A stretch of 51,792 bases of DNA from an uncultured Caryophanales bacterium. Its GTDB lineage: Bacteria; Bacillota_I; Bacilli_A; RFN20; CAG-826. The notes below the pieces were generated by a model, which worked only from the letters and a program-made list of their open reading frames with translations, searched no databases and was not told the origin of the DNA. The stretch spans positions 1 through 51,792 of the forward strand of contig CAJJXG010000008.1 in NCBI GenBank assembly GCA_905197045.1, in the 5' to 3' direction. The position numbers and the translations under genes were made by a program. Positions 1 to 7,895 of this stretch are shown here, piece by piece. Position 1 is the first letter of the stretch; each line of letters begins with the position of its first letter.

Positions 1-54
1 TATGATATAATCCAGTTAACAAACATTTAATGTCTAGGAAACTGGGTACCTCTC
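1..54 (+). mobile_element. 3' end of an IS3-family insertion element (partial)
   Basis: The first 30 bases read in frame as YDIIQLTNI and then stop, like the last codons of an IS3-type orfB after the usual SPxQY motif. They are followed by TGTCTAGGAAACTGGGTACC and a final CA, which resembles the terminal inverted repeat of IS150/IS3-like elements. Only this edge lies in the window, so neither the transposase nor the other end can be tested. The call rests on resemblance alone. Confidence 0.4.
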
Positions 55-123
55 AAAATCTCACTTATTTTATTTGTTTTGCTTTTCTTATTCTATTATT
101 TTTTCGGCATATTAATCAAAGTT

Positions 124-192
124 ATTTTTGTAATTTGTGGTATTTCATTTTTGTAATTTGTGGTATTTCATTTATGTGATTTGTGGTAATTT
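124..192. repeat. three tandem 23-bp repeats
   Basis: Units lie at 124-146, 147-169 and 170-192. The first two are identical and the third differs at a few bases. Each holds TTTGTGGTA, or ACCACAAA on the other strand. The third copy overlaps the stop codon of the small HTH gene. Its 10-mer GTGGTAATTT recurs at 1292-1301, directly in front of the rhuM-like gene. The array may be a binding site (iteron or operator) for the adjacent HTH protein; that role is an inference. Confidence 0.75.
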
Positions 193-337
193 ATTGTTTG
201 TTTTTGAGATATTTGATGCCTTTTTCAATTTTATTTATAGTTGCTTTTGATTTATATCCTAAAGACTTTGCCATTTCTTCTTGAGTCAAGTAATTTTCAG
301 ATCTAATTTTCTTAAAAAGTTTACCAAGTTTTTCCAT
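191..337 (-). CDS. 48-residue XRE/Cro-type helix-turn-helix protein
   Basis: This short frame opens with ATG at 337, three bases after the RhuM-like gene ends, and stops with TAA at 191. The product starts MEKLGKLFKKIR and contains LTQEEMAKSLGYKSKATINK, a clear HTH of the Cro/CI (XRE) kind: LTQEEMA as helix 2 and SKATINKIEKG as the recognition helix. At 48 residues it is a minimal DNA-binding domain, shorter than most XRE proteins (65-120), but no frameshift is visible. It is probably co-transcribed with the upstream gene, and the 23-bp repeats begin at its end. It may be a local repressor; its targets are unknown. Confidence 0.7.
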   Translation of the reverse strand: MEKLGKLFKKIRSENYLTQEEMAKSLGYKSKATINKIEKGIKYLKNKQ

Positions 338-340
338 AAA

Positions 341-1291
341 TTAAAATAAAAGCAAATTGTTAATCAAAGTTATCATAATATTCATTTCTTCTGGCTTAGA
401 TTCAGCAACCAAAATAGTAACAGAAACTAGTGCATCATTTGATATCACTGGTTTATTATTAACAAATAGGCATTGATTCTTATATAAATATTCTAAAAAC
501 AATGTAGCCGCTATTCTTTTACATCCATCAACAAAAGGATGGTCTTTTACTAAAAAATATAATAAGTGAGAAGCTTTATCCTGAACACTTTCATATAAAT
601 CTTTCCCGAAAGCTGTTTGCTCAATCGCTTCTAAGATTCCGTTTAATTTGCCTACTTCTTTTTCTTTTCCAAAAACGTCTGAATTAAACGAAGATGACAA
701 CTTTTTAATAATTTTAATAGCTTCTTCATAAGATAATTTATAAATTGGTTTATTACCAATACTCTTTTTAAGATTTGAATGATCATAATTATCTAAGGTA
801 TCTAAGGCTTTAGTATAATGTTTAAGTACATTTAACAATTCATCTTCATCTATATTTAATGAACTAGACAACATTTTAGTAGTTATTTTAAAAGTTTTAT
901 TTAAGGCATCTAACCTTTCTTTATTTAAAGCATATCCATCTAACAAGTATTTTTTTAAAATATGTGATGCCCACCTTCTGAAAAGAATACCATTTTTAGA
1001 CTTTACTCTATAACCAACAGATATAATCATATCGAGATTATAATAATAAAGCTTACGTTTAATGTATCTTTTCCCTTCAAGACGAACTTCCGAGGATTCC
1101 TCGATAGTTGAATTGTCAAGTTCATTATCTTTTAAAATGTTCTTAATATGTAAACTAATATTATCAACAGAAACATTAAACAATTCGGCCATTTGTTTTT
1201 GTGTTAGCCAAACCGTATTATCAGCAATATCAACTTTTACATCTATTATAAAATCATCGTTTTGAAATTTAGCTATTTTAAAATCTTTCAC
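341..1291 (-). CDS. RhuM-family protein with C-terminal Fic/DOC-like domain
   Basis: A 316-aa protein. The N-terminal ~115 residues are a RhuM (virulence-associated) DNA-binding-like domain, with WLTQKQMAELFNVSVDNISLH and RRWASHILKKYLLDGYALN. The C-terminal part is Fic/DOC-like, with HPFVDGCKRIAA. This matches the Fic core HPFxxGNxR except that Asn is Cys, a change common in RhuM proteins, and its AMPylation activity is uncertain. The start is GTG at 1291 with no Shine-Dalgarno; a TATAAA lies 8 bases upstream, so the mRNA may be leaderless. RhuM genes are often found inside type I restriction loci, and here the neighbour is a nuclease-methylase gene. The function of RhuM is not established. 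Confidence 0.85.
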   Translation of the reverse strand: MKDFKIAKFQNDDFIIDVKVDIADNTVWLTQKQMAELFNVSVDNISLHIKNILKDNELDNSTIEESSEVRLEGKRYIKRKLYYYNLDMIISVGYRVKSKNGILFRRWASHILKKYLLDGYALNKERLDALNKTFKITTKMLSSSLNIDEDELLNVLKHYTKALDTLDNYDHSNLKKSIGNKPIYKLSYEEAIKIIKKLSSSFNSDVFGKEKEVGKLNGILEAIEQTAFGKDLYESVQDKASHLLYFLVKDHPFVDGCKRIAATLFLEYLYKNQCLFVNNKPVISNDALVSVTILVAESKPEEMNIMITLINNLLLF

Positions 1292-1857
1292 GTGGTAATT
1301 TTATAAAGAAATAGATTTTAAATCAACACAAACTGAATATAATGTTTTGATACAAACTTTTCAAAGGACCTAAGGGTATCATTTCTCTAGTATAGTATCG
1401 TTTATCTAATAAGGTTTCATTTTTTTAGTAGAACCAAAATTCTAAAATCCGTAGATTCAAATCATTTTTTATCAATCATCACTTAAATTCATACTGAACA
1501 CTCCCTAATAAAGAAGCCATTCTCTTTATTGAATAAACTAAGCCTTATAAAAGTGCCACTTTTACCGAATTTTTAAATATTCTAGCTTTAATTATCATAC
1601 TTTTATATAAAAAGTGAAGATTCTAATTTTTACTTACTTCTTTTTTAAAAGGCAATCGGAAAGTCTTTTGTCATTTGTATAATTTCATTACCCTCAGCTG
1701 GTATTTTACTTCTTCCTAATCTAATATATGCCCGATTGGTTTAAAGCCTTTTTCGTTTATAATGAGTTACATTAGATATTGTTATTATTATTATTATTAT
1801 TATTTTATCCGTTATCTTTTTTAACAAGTACTTTGATAGTTCTCTATTAAATTTTCC
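1292..1857. other. 566-bp AT-rich gap with decayed coding remnant
   Basis: No intact gene is seen. On the minus strand at about 1645-1737 a stop-free stretch reads AYIRLGRSKIPAEGNEIIQM and ends PIAF-stop. It recalls the YIRxGxS region of AlbA_2/RecG-like DNA-binding proteins. An adjacent fragment, EKGFKPIG, lies in another frame. This looks like a decayed gene, but family assignment is weak. The rest shows no clear promoter or hairpin. Confidence 0.35.
1782..1804. repeat. TTA trinucleotide microsatellite
   Basis: About 7.7 perfect copies of TTA lie 54 bases beyond the stop codon of the nuclease-methylase gene. Being outside coding sequence and downstream of the gene, it is not placed for phase variation of that gene. 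Confidence 0.9.
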
Positions 1858-4596
1858 TCATTTAAAAGAGTCCATCATTTTAATAAATATATTGTTTATT
1901 AAATTTTCATCGCTTATCTTTGCATATGTTATTTTAAAACCGTCAAGAAGCGTGTTCATCTGTTTTAAAACATCAGAATTTTGTAATTCCTTAAATACAT
2001 AATCTCGGACAGAATCATTCTTAAAACCTGATAGCACATGAATTGCCGAAGATAACATGTAATCGCCGTCCGAAATCACAATTTGATCCTTTTTTGGGCA
2101 TAAACTCGATACAAGAATATCTCCCTTTTTGCACATTCTGGTAGAAGACTTTTTCTTGGAGCAATTATCTAAGTTTTTTAAATCGCTAATTTCAACATAC
2201 TTTGTTGGTTTTTCATCAAACTCATCCTCGCGTCTTGCGTTAATCTGACAAAATGTTTTTAATGCAACTCCAGCTTTCTTTTCATATTTTGGATAAATAT
2301 CGCCAACGTAATTTTCTTTAACATTTAAAAGAATTTCGTCTAGATATTTAATTTGAACATTTGATGTTAACTTCGTAGGAATATCAGCATTGCCGTGAGT
2401 AATAAATTTATTTAACAAAGGCGAGATTTCTTTTAAAATTGAAGTTTCTTTTAAATTTATTCCAGACTTAGTTCTATTAGAACTAAACTCATATCCAAGA
2501 AATGCAACTTCTTTCTCCTTCATTTTTGCCGATGTAGGATTCATATATTTAGGAGATCCTATGAGAAAAACGCGATAATGCTGATCTAATCTTTTTTCTT
2601 TTTTCATGAACAATACAACAGGACTTGTTGTGGTCCCAGAAAAAGTAATATCTGAAGTCATCAGTAATGCCTTTATTACAAAATTAGAAAATATAAATTT
2701 TCTCATATTCTCGTATTTGCTACTTGATAGTATTGATTGTGGCAAAATAATTGCTGCATAACCATCTTTTTTTAGCAATTGTTCAGCACGCTCAACAAAA
2801 AACGTTTCGATTGCAGAGTCGTTATAATTTAGCTTTCTCAATAAAGAAAAATCATTGCTGCCAGGAGTTATTCCGTTTTTATTAAAATTACGCATAAACC
2901 CATCTATTGAATAAGGGGGGTTTGAAATTAAAAAATCAAACTTTTCAATTTTCTTGCTTTGCGAATAAAGAGTAGTATTTTCATAATCCTTTGAGTTAAA
3001 TTTATTAATTCCGTCCCCGCTTATGATTTCAGCATCCCCATCCCCATTTAAAAAGGTCGCAATCTTAGTAGTTTTTGCAAGACGATAATCTTTTTCTATA
3101 CCAACACAATTATCTTTGCTAACCCATGAATATGGATCGGCTTTAAAAGTCGAAATTTTAGTTCGTTGGTTTTTATTGTATAGATCGCCATTTAAGTTAT
3201 TAATAATTTCCTGTGTTTTCGCCATGGAACTTATCAAAAAATGACCAGCACCACAAGCGTAATCTATTACAGATGGTACAAACTGTACCTTTCCACTAGA
3301 TAAAAAATCATTAATACATTTTTCGTATGGCAACGAATCAATCATAAAATCCACTATAGGATAGGGTGTGAAAAATTGACCAGCTTCTTGCTTTAAACTT
3401 GTATTTAATAATTCTTCAAAAAAATCTCCTAAAAATTGATGCTTAGTTTCGTATTTAAACTTATAATTCTCTAATAATTCCACAACACTTTTAACAACTT
3501 CATAATTTGAGTAAAAAGTTTCATCATCATAAACATCAATAAACGCAAAATTATTATTCTTCTTAAGTCTTAAATTATCAAAAATTTCAATTAATTTAGT
3601 TTCATCTTCCCCTTTAATATATTGCTCAATCTCTTCATCGTCATAGTCGATAACTTCTTTATTTAAATACTCGTGCATTCCTTCTTTGTAAAGTTCATTT
3701 AACCTTTTCATAAATGATTCAGGTGTATCCACTCCATATATAAATTGAAATTTCATCCCATTAAAAGAATGAACGTTACCATTTTTGTCTTTTACTTTAT
3801 ATTCTTTATTGGTAGTAACTTCATCGCCGATTTTCGCCAAAAATAAATTTATCATTTTCATAAAAGCGTTAGGTTTATCAGAAATTGAATGAAGGCGTAA
3901 AATCGTAGCAAATTGGTTAAACAGTGTTTGCGTATCGTTGTTCGTTATATTTTCTAAATCTTCGTATTTCTTAACAGACTGGGTGACATTAAATATACTA
4001 TTCCTTTTAATGTAATCCGATTTATCGAATACCTTGTTCCGACGTTCATAAAAATCATCAATATTTTGTGAGTCCTTAAGAATATTTTCCGTATAAACAT
4101 TGTAAAACATGTCAATTTTATTAGCGAAGTCAAAAGCATAAAACGAAATAATTTTAGTATTTTTTTCTTGAATAGCATAAGAAAAAACTTGTTTTAATTT
4201 TTTCTCGTTTTTCAAATTAACGTATCCTTTAATTTCGTTAGAAGATTTTACTTCCAACATATAAATATCCTTGTTTCCAGGATTTTTAATCATAACATCC
4301 AGCGAACCGCTATTTTCATGGCCCAATTGCCACTGTTTTTCTAAATATATAACATCCTTTGAGTAACCTTTTTCAAACAATTTAATTAAAAGCATTACTA
4401 CGCAGTGGTTTTCAGGTTTTGTTAAGTCAGTAATACGTTCATGCCCAGGGTTTATACCATCAACAGAAAATCTGTTATTAGAAGTATCAAATCTTATTTT
4501 ATTGCCATTCACATCTAAATATGGTCTACACGTATCCATATTTTTAATTTCATAAGAATTTTCAATTAGAAAATTAATCAAGTCGATCGCTTTCAT
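1858..4596 (-). CDS. single-chain N6-adenine DNA methyltransferase with N-terminal nuclease-like domain (restriction-modification)
   Basis: A 912-aa protein. The N-terminal ~190 residues hold a PD-(D/E)xK-like pattern: LDVMIKNP followed by MLEVKSS. The central N6-adenine methylase core has GQFFTPYPIVDFMI, the SAM-binding DYACGAGHFL and the catalytic NPPY (DFLISNPPYS), with ILPQSILSS after it. The last ~250 residues resemble a target-recognition region. No separate HsdR or HsdS gene is nearby, so this looks like a type IIG-style or fused type I-like enzyme that cuts and methylates DNA from one chain. The start chosen is ATG at 4596 because GAGGAG lies 6 bases before it; an in-frame ATG at 4626 lacks such a site. 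Specificity cannot be read from sequence. Confidence 0.85.
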   Translation of the reverse strand: MKAIDLINFLIENSYEIKNMDTCRPYLDVNGNKIRFDTSNNRFSVDGINPGHERITDLTKPENHCVVMLLIKLFEKGYSKDVIYLEKQWQLGHENSGSLDVMIKNPGNKDIYMLEVKSSNEIKGYVNLKNEKKLKQVFSYAIQEKNTKIISFYAFDFANKIDMFYNVYTENILKDSQNIDDFYERRNKVFDKSDYIKRNSIFNVTQSVKKYEDLENITNNDTQTLFNQFATILRLHSISDKPNAFMKMINLFLAKIGDEVTTNKEYKVKDKNGNVHSFNGMKFQFIYGVDTPESFMKRLNELYKEGMHEYLNKEVIDYDDEEIEQYIKGEDETKLIEIFDNLRLKKNNNFAFIDVYDDETFYSNYEVVKSVVELLENYKFKYETKHQFLGDFFEELLNTSLKQEAGQFFTPYPIVDFMIDSLPYEKCINDFLSSGKVQFVPSVIDYACGAGHFLISSMAKTQEIINNLNGDLYNKNQRTKISTFKADPYSWVSKDNCVGIEKDYRLAKTTKIATFLNGDGDAEIISGDGINKFNSKDYENTTLYSQSKKIEKFDFLISNPPYSIDGFMRNFNKNGITPGSNDFSLLRKLNYNDSAIETFFVERAEQLLKKDGYAAIILPQSILSSSKYENMRKFIFSNFVIKALLMTSDITFSGTTTSPVVLFMKKEKRLDQHYRVFLIGSPKYMNPTSAKMKEKEVAFLGYEFSSNRTKSGINLKETSILKEISPLLNKFITHGNADIPTKLTSNVQIKYLDEILLNVKENYVGDIYPKYEKKAGVALKTFCQINARREDEFDEKPTKYVEISDLKNLDNCSKKKSSTRMCKKGDILVSSLCPKKDQIVISDGDYMLSSAIHVLSGFKNDSVRDYVFKELQNSDVLKQMNTLLDGFKITYAKISDENLINNIFIKMMDSFK

Positions 4597-4627
4597 AATT
4601 AACTCCTCGCAACATTCACATACCATT

Positions 4628-4860
4628 TTATTTATAAAAATTTACAAAGTTATCATGCCTATAATTATCTAATTCCATATTAATCCTGTTCAAGAGAGTG
4701 ACGACAATTTTATTCATGATATACATAGTTGCTTCATATCTATCTCTTTCCTACTGACAGACAAATACACAACTAACGTTTAATATTTTTGTAGGAATTC
4801 ATACTACGTTAAGCATTTTCTTTCATGGTATTCTTTAGTTTTTTTAACATAATCGATCAT
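4628..4860 (-). pseudogene. decayed small gene upstream of the methyltransferase
   Basis: From an ATG at 4860 the minus strand reads MIDYVKKTKEYHERKCLT, then a stop, YEFLQKY, another stop, and TLVVYLSVS. A frame change follows, to ERDRYEATMYIMNKIVVTLL, running on without stops to NFVNFYK and a TAA at 4628. The amino-acid make-up is protein-like across the whole stretch, so this looks like a gene of about 77 codons broken by two stops and a frameshift. The family is not recognised. Its place just ahead of the methylase suggests a lost partner of the same locus. Confidence 0.45.
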
Positions 4861-5119
4861 CTATCCGCCCCAAATTGCTACCAGTATTTTAACATAAACT
4901 GATGACGATTTATCTATTTTAATGATATTTTTACGAGATTTTTCTTAAAAATAACATTTAACATTAGGAGTCTCGTTTCGGACTATCCATTATTTAACAG
5001 AAATAAATTTCACCGTTTCGGCAAATTTTCTTTTACTAAAAACCCAATAAATTAAGAATTAGTTTTTTAGTAAAAAGCCCAAAAAATTGAAAAATTTAAG
5101 CTAAATAATTCCTAATTTT

Positions 5120-5158
5120 GAAAAAAGGTTTGATAGTCTAATTTAGCCCATCAAACCT
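5120..5158 (-). terminator. intrinsic terminator of tRNA-Leu
   Basis: On the minus strand a 9-bp perfect stem, AGGTTTGAT / ATCAAACCT, with a 15-base loop is followed by a run of T. It starts 13 bases past the tRNA CCA end. Confidence 0.8.
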
Positions 5159-5170
5159 GAAGTTATAAGC

Positions 5171-5255
5171 TGGTGCAGATAAGGAGAATCGAACTCCTAC
5201 GCCGTGAAGCACAAGATTCTAAGTCTTGCGTGTCTACCAGTTCCACCATATCTGC
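5171..5255 (-). tRNA. tRNA-Leu (anticodon UAG)
   Basis: An 85-nt tRNA including an encoded CCA. The acceptor stem GCAGATA / TATCTGC has discriminator A. The anticodon stem CAAGA / TCTTG frames loop CTTAGAA, giving UAG, which reads CUN leucine codons. The long variable arm and the T-loop GTTCGATTC are typical of leucine tRNA. A promoter and a terminator flank it, so it is a single-gene transcript. Confidence 0.96.
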
Positions 5256-5266
5256 AAAGCAAAAGT

Positions 5267-5295
5267 ATTATAAAGTAAAACAATTAATTTGTCTA
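5267..5295 (-). promoter_or_regulatory. promoter of tRNA-Leu
   Basis: On the minus strand, TAGACA (5295-5290), a 17-base spacer, and TATAAT (5272-5267), placed 11 bases before the tRNA 5' end. It is a near-consensus housekeeping promoter. Confidence 0.75.
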
Positions 5296-5361
5296 ACTTT
5301 ATCTCTCCTATTTATTCTTAAAAAATATAAAATATTGAATTTTTGCAAGCTTTTTAAGTAA

Positions 5362-6078
5362 TTATTGACCTTTTCTAATTAAATCGATTGGTGAAACTAT
5401 ACCTAAAAGTTGGCTACTTTCCTTACCATTAATACTTACAAAAATAATAGGAAGCCTCTTTTTATATTGCTCTTTTGAAAAAGCGAAATAATCATTTAAG
5501 ACATCAATTTCATAATCACTTGTTACGAAAATAAATCTTAAGTTAAGTTGGTTATTTAATTTAACAAAATCCATTACATCTTTTATTTTTGTATCTTTAT
5601 TAACTTTTACGTTATCTAAAGATAGAGACAATAAAACATCACTATTAAAGACGCCAATTACTTCTTTTGCTTCATTTAAAATAGGAATATTTGATATTCC
5701 ATCTTTAACAATCTTTTCAATTAAATAATATAAAGCATCTTCTTTTGTTCCATATATTAATTTTGAAAGAGGAGTCATTACATCTTTTGCTCTGACTGGA
5801 TTGCGTAAATAATCAATTAATTCATCAAGAAAAGAAATAACATCACTAGAAACATTAAATAGTTCATCAATGATTCCAGATTCATGAACCATTAAATTTC
5901 TAATTTTTCTAATTGAATCAAGTTTAGTTGAATAGATTCTTTCTTTTTCAATGCGGCTACGTCGATACTTATTAATTAAAAAATAAATTGATGAATCGTC
6001 CCCTTCTCTATTAAATTTTTCACCTATTAAAGAATCTAATTCGTTATACTTTTTAATAAATTCCGAATTGTTATTCAT
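5362..6078 (-). CDS. HEPN-like domain fused to a CBS pair
   Basis: A 238-aa soluble protein. Residues 1-100 are helical and hold IRKIRNLMVHESG. R60-NLMV-H65 fits the RxxxxH signature of HEPN domains, which are often RNases or nucleotidyl-transfer partners. Residues ~105-165 and ~170-235 form two CBS motifs (AKDVMTPLSKLIYG, IPILN, IKDVMDFV, GIVSPIDLIRK), which normally bind adenine nucleotides. The start at 6078 follows AAGG and overlaps the end of the acyltransferase reading frame by 8 bases; a start at 6108 would use residues that only mirror that upstream protein. A nucleotide-controlled role is inferred from the domains. Confidence 0.75.
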   Translation of the reverse strand: MNNNSEFIKKYNELDSLIGEKFNREGDDSSIYFLINKYRRSRIEKERIYSTKLDSIRKIRNLMVHESGIIDELFNVSSDVISFLDELIDYLRNPVRAKDVMTPLSKLIYGTKEDALYYLIEKIVKDGISNIPILNEAKEVIGVFNSDVLLSLSLDNVKVNKDTKIKDVMDFVKLNNQLNLRFIFVTSDYEIDVLNDYFAFSKEQYKKRLPIIFVSINGKESSQLLGIVSPIDLIRKGQ

Positions 6079-6248
6079 AATCCTTATAATCTTTCCATAA
6101 TCCACCATGGAGTCTATGAAGTTCTTCAGTTACGAGTAACCATTTAATAACAGATTTTCTTTTAGGATAAAACTCAATAAATTCGCCTTTTAAGAAAGTA
6201 TAAAAGCGACTTGCATCAGTACACATTCCATAAGTTGGTGTTTCTTTT
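6071..6248 (-). pseudogene. frameshifted C-terminal tail of the PlsC-like acyltransferase
   Basis: This frame continues the acyltransferase after residue 363. The protein sense is clear (ETPTYGMCTDASRFYTFLKG, then KWLLVTEELHRLH) but lies one base out of phase. Dropping one base from the A4 run at 6245-6248 (minus strand) joins both parts into a 420-aa protein. It could be a real mutation or a base error in the assembly. Confidence 0.7.
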
Positions 6249-7334
6249 AAGGTTAAAGTAAAGTTTAAAAGGTTGATTGTTTCTCGTTCCTTCAAAAAAG
6301 ATTCCTTTATGATTGATTTTTAAAATTCCTTTACCTTCAATTTGGCTAGTTTTTTGATGCTTTAAATATTTATATTTAGGTAAAAATCCGATTTCAACTT
6401 CTTCTTTTAATTCAAAAGCAGGATCTTTGATTTCTTCTTTTACGCACTCCCTTTGATAATCAAACCATTCTTTAGGAGTTAAAAAAGATTTTGAATCTTT
6501 AATTGGAACAAGTTTATAAGTGTTATCTATCATAACCTTATTATGGCAATACGAGCACTCTATAGAATCAGATGTTGAAAAATTTTCAAATTCATGACCG
6601 CATTTAGGACATTTATATAGAAGTTGTTCAATATTTTCAGCAACATTATCGCTTTTATATATATTTTTCTTTTTTAAATTATAAGCGTAATCATCAGTTC
6701 TAATTTCTCTATTTAAAATTTTTGTTATCTCTTCTTCAGATAAGGCATTAATTTCTTCAACACTAAAAAGTCTTTTAAAGCTTACCTCAACCGGTCCTTT
6801 TCTTTCTACTAAATTATATTTTGGTGAAGTAAGATATCCGCCTTTAATATTAGATAAATAAACTGGAACTTTTAAAAATTTTAAAAGTTTAGCACTACCT
6901 AAAGCAACTGGTTGACTTCCTCCACTAATTGAAGACATACCTTCTGGAAAAAGTGTAAGTCTACCTCCATGATTAATTACTCTTTTCATTTCCATAACAG
7001 CATATAAATCAGGAGTAAAATTTTTCTTTGGTATTTCATGCATTAAAGAAAAAATCCCATGAAGATGACTTCTAAAAAATTCATTATAACCAACAACAAA
7101 ATTGAAAGTGTGAGGCAAAAGAGGAATTGCAGTAAAAATATAATCCATTCTACTAGCATGGTTACTTAATAAAATATAAGAACCTTTTTCCTTACGAGGA
7201 TCATCAATATATGTTGTTTTTAAATGATATTTTCTAGCAACTGTACATTGCCATAAACGACCTAAAAAATTATAAAGAAACCAATTAGGTTTTTTAATGA
7301 CTTTATTATGTAGTTTTTGTTCTAAAGTTTTCAT
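6216..7334 (-). CDS. PlsC-like lysophospholipid acyltransferase with zinc ribbon, frameshifted near the end
   Basis: As it stands this encodes 372 aa. The PlsC/LPLAT motifs are NHASRMD (acyl-transfer HxxxxD) at about residues 57-63 and FPEGMSS at about 135-141, matching 1-acylglycerol-3-phosphate acyltransferases that make phosphatidic acid at the membrane. Residues ~241-262 hold a CPKCG...CSYCH zinc ribbon, and a further domain follows. The last ten residues of this frame are out-of-phase sequence caused by an extra A at 6245-6248; the proper tail lies at 6071-6244. The catalytic half is intact, so partial function is possible. TATAAT sits 6 bases before the ATG and there is no ribosome site, so the message may be leaderless. 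Confidence 0.8.
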   Translation of the reverse strand: MKTLEQKLHNKVIKKPNWFLYNFLGRLWQCTVARKYHLKTTYIDDPRKEKGSYILLSNHASRMDYIFTAIPLLPHTFNFVVGYNEFFRSHLHGIFSLMHEIPKKNFTPDLYAVMEMKRVINHGGRLTLFPEGMSSISGGSQPVALGSAKLLKFLKVPVYLSNIKGGYLTSPKYNLVERKGPVEVSFKRLFSVEEINALSEEEITKILNREIRTDDYAYNLKKKNIYKSDNVAENIEQLLYKCPKCGHEFENFSTSDSIECSYCHNKVMIDNTYKLVPIKDSKSFLTPKEWFDYQRECVKEEIKDPAFELKEEVEIGFLPKYKYLKHQKTSQIEGKGILKINHKGIFFEGTRNNQPFKLYFNLKRNTNLWNVY

Positions 7335-7340
7335 AACTGA

Positions 7341-7370
7341 ATTATATAAATTATCTTTTCTTTATTGCAA
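7341..7370 (-). promoter_or_regulatory. promoter of the acyltransferase gene (leaderless layout)
   Basis: On the minus strand, TTGCAA (7370-7365), an 18-base spacer, TATAAT (7346-7341), then only TCAGTT before the ATG at 7334. The expected transcription start falls on or next to the start codon. Confidence 0.65.
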
Positions 7371-7443
7371 GGTCAAATAAGCAAGATATTTAACTAATTT
7401 AAAAAACTGTTCGTTATTTTAAGAAATTTTAAATATGAATTAA

Positions 7444-7475
7444 TAAAAAAAGAAGCACCAAGTAAGGTACTTCTT
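7444..7475 (-). terminator. intrinsic terminator after rpsI
   Basis: A 10-bp stem, AAGAAGTACC / GGTGCTTCTT (one G-T pair), with a 6-base loop and a run of seven T on the minus strand. It lies 25 bases past the rpsI stop. Confidence 0.85.
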
Positions 7476-7499
7476 TGAATGAACAACAATTGAAAACGA

Positions 7500-7895
7500 T
7501 TAACGTTTTGAGAATTGTGGAGCTCTTCTTGCTTTTTTAAGACCGTATTTCTTTCTTTCTTTTGCTCTTGGGTTACGGGTTAATAAACCAGCAACTTTTA
7601 ATGCTTTTCTATCTTCGCCAGCTTCAAGTAAAGCACGAGCAATTCCAAGTCTTACAGCTCCGGATTGTCCAGTGTAACCACCGCCATAAACTTCAGCAGT
7701 TACATCGTATTTTCCTTCAACGCCTAAAACAGTAAGAGGTTGTTTTAAATCGATAACTAATGTGTCGTGTGGGAAATAAGCTTTAACATCAAGACCATTA
7801 ATAGTGATAGCACCTTTTCCTGGTTTGACATAAACTCTAGCAATACTGGATTTTCTTCTTCCAGTACCATAGAATGATTTAACTTTAGCTGTCAT
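7500..7895 (-). CDS. rpsI: 30S ribosomal protein S9
   Basis: A 131-aa protein of the usual length. It has the S9 start region FYGTGRRKSSIARVYVKPG, GGGYTGQSGAVRLGIARAL, and the basic tail ending KKARRAPQFSKR, whose last Lys-Arg reaches the P-site tRNA. It is the second gene of the rplM-rpsI operon; its ATG overlaps the rplM stop by one base, so translation is probably coupled. Confidence 0.98.
   Translation of the reverse strand: MTAKVKSFYGTGRRKSSIARVYVKPGKGAITINGLDVKAYFPHDTLVIDLKQPLTVLGVEGKYDVTAEVYGGGYTGQSGAVRLGIARALLEAGEDRKALKVAGLLTRNPRAKERKKYGLKKARRAPQFSKR

Noticed and set aside
5173..5361. 62-aa plus-strand reading frame
   Set aside because: It runs through the antisense of tRNA-Leu and its promoter; the sequence is explained by the tRNA.
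6078..6108. Upstream start for the HEPN-CBS protein
   Set aside because: The added residues only mirror the end of the acyltransferase in another frame, and no ribosome site precedes the 6108 ATG.
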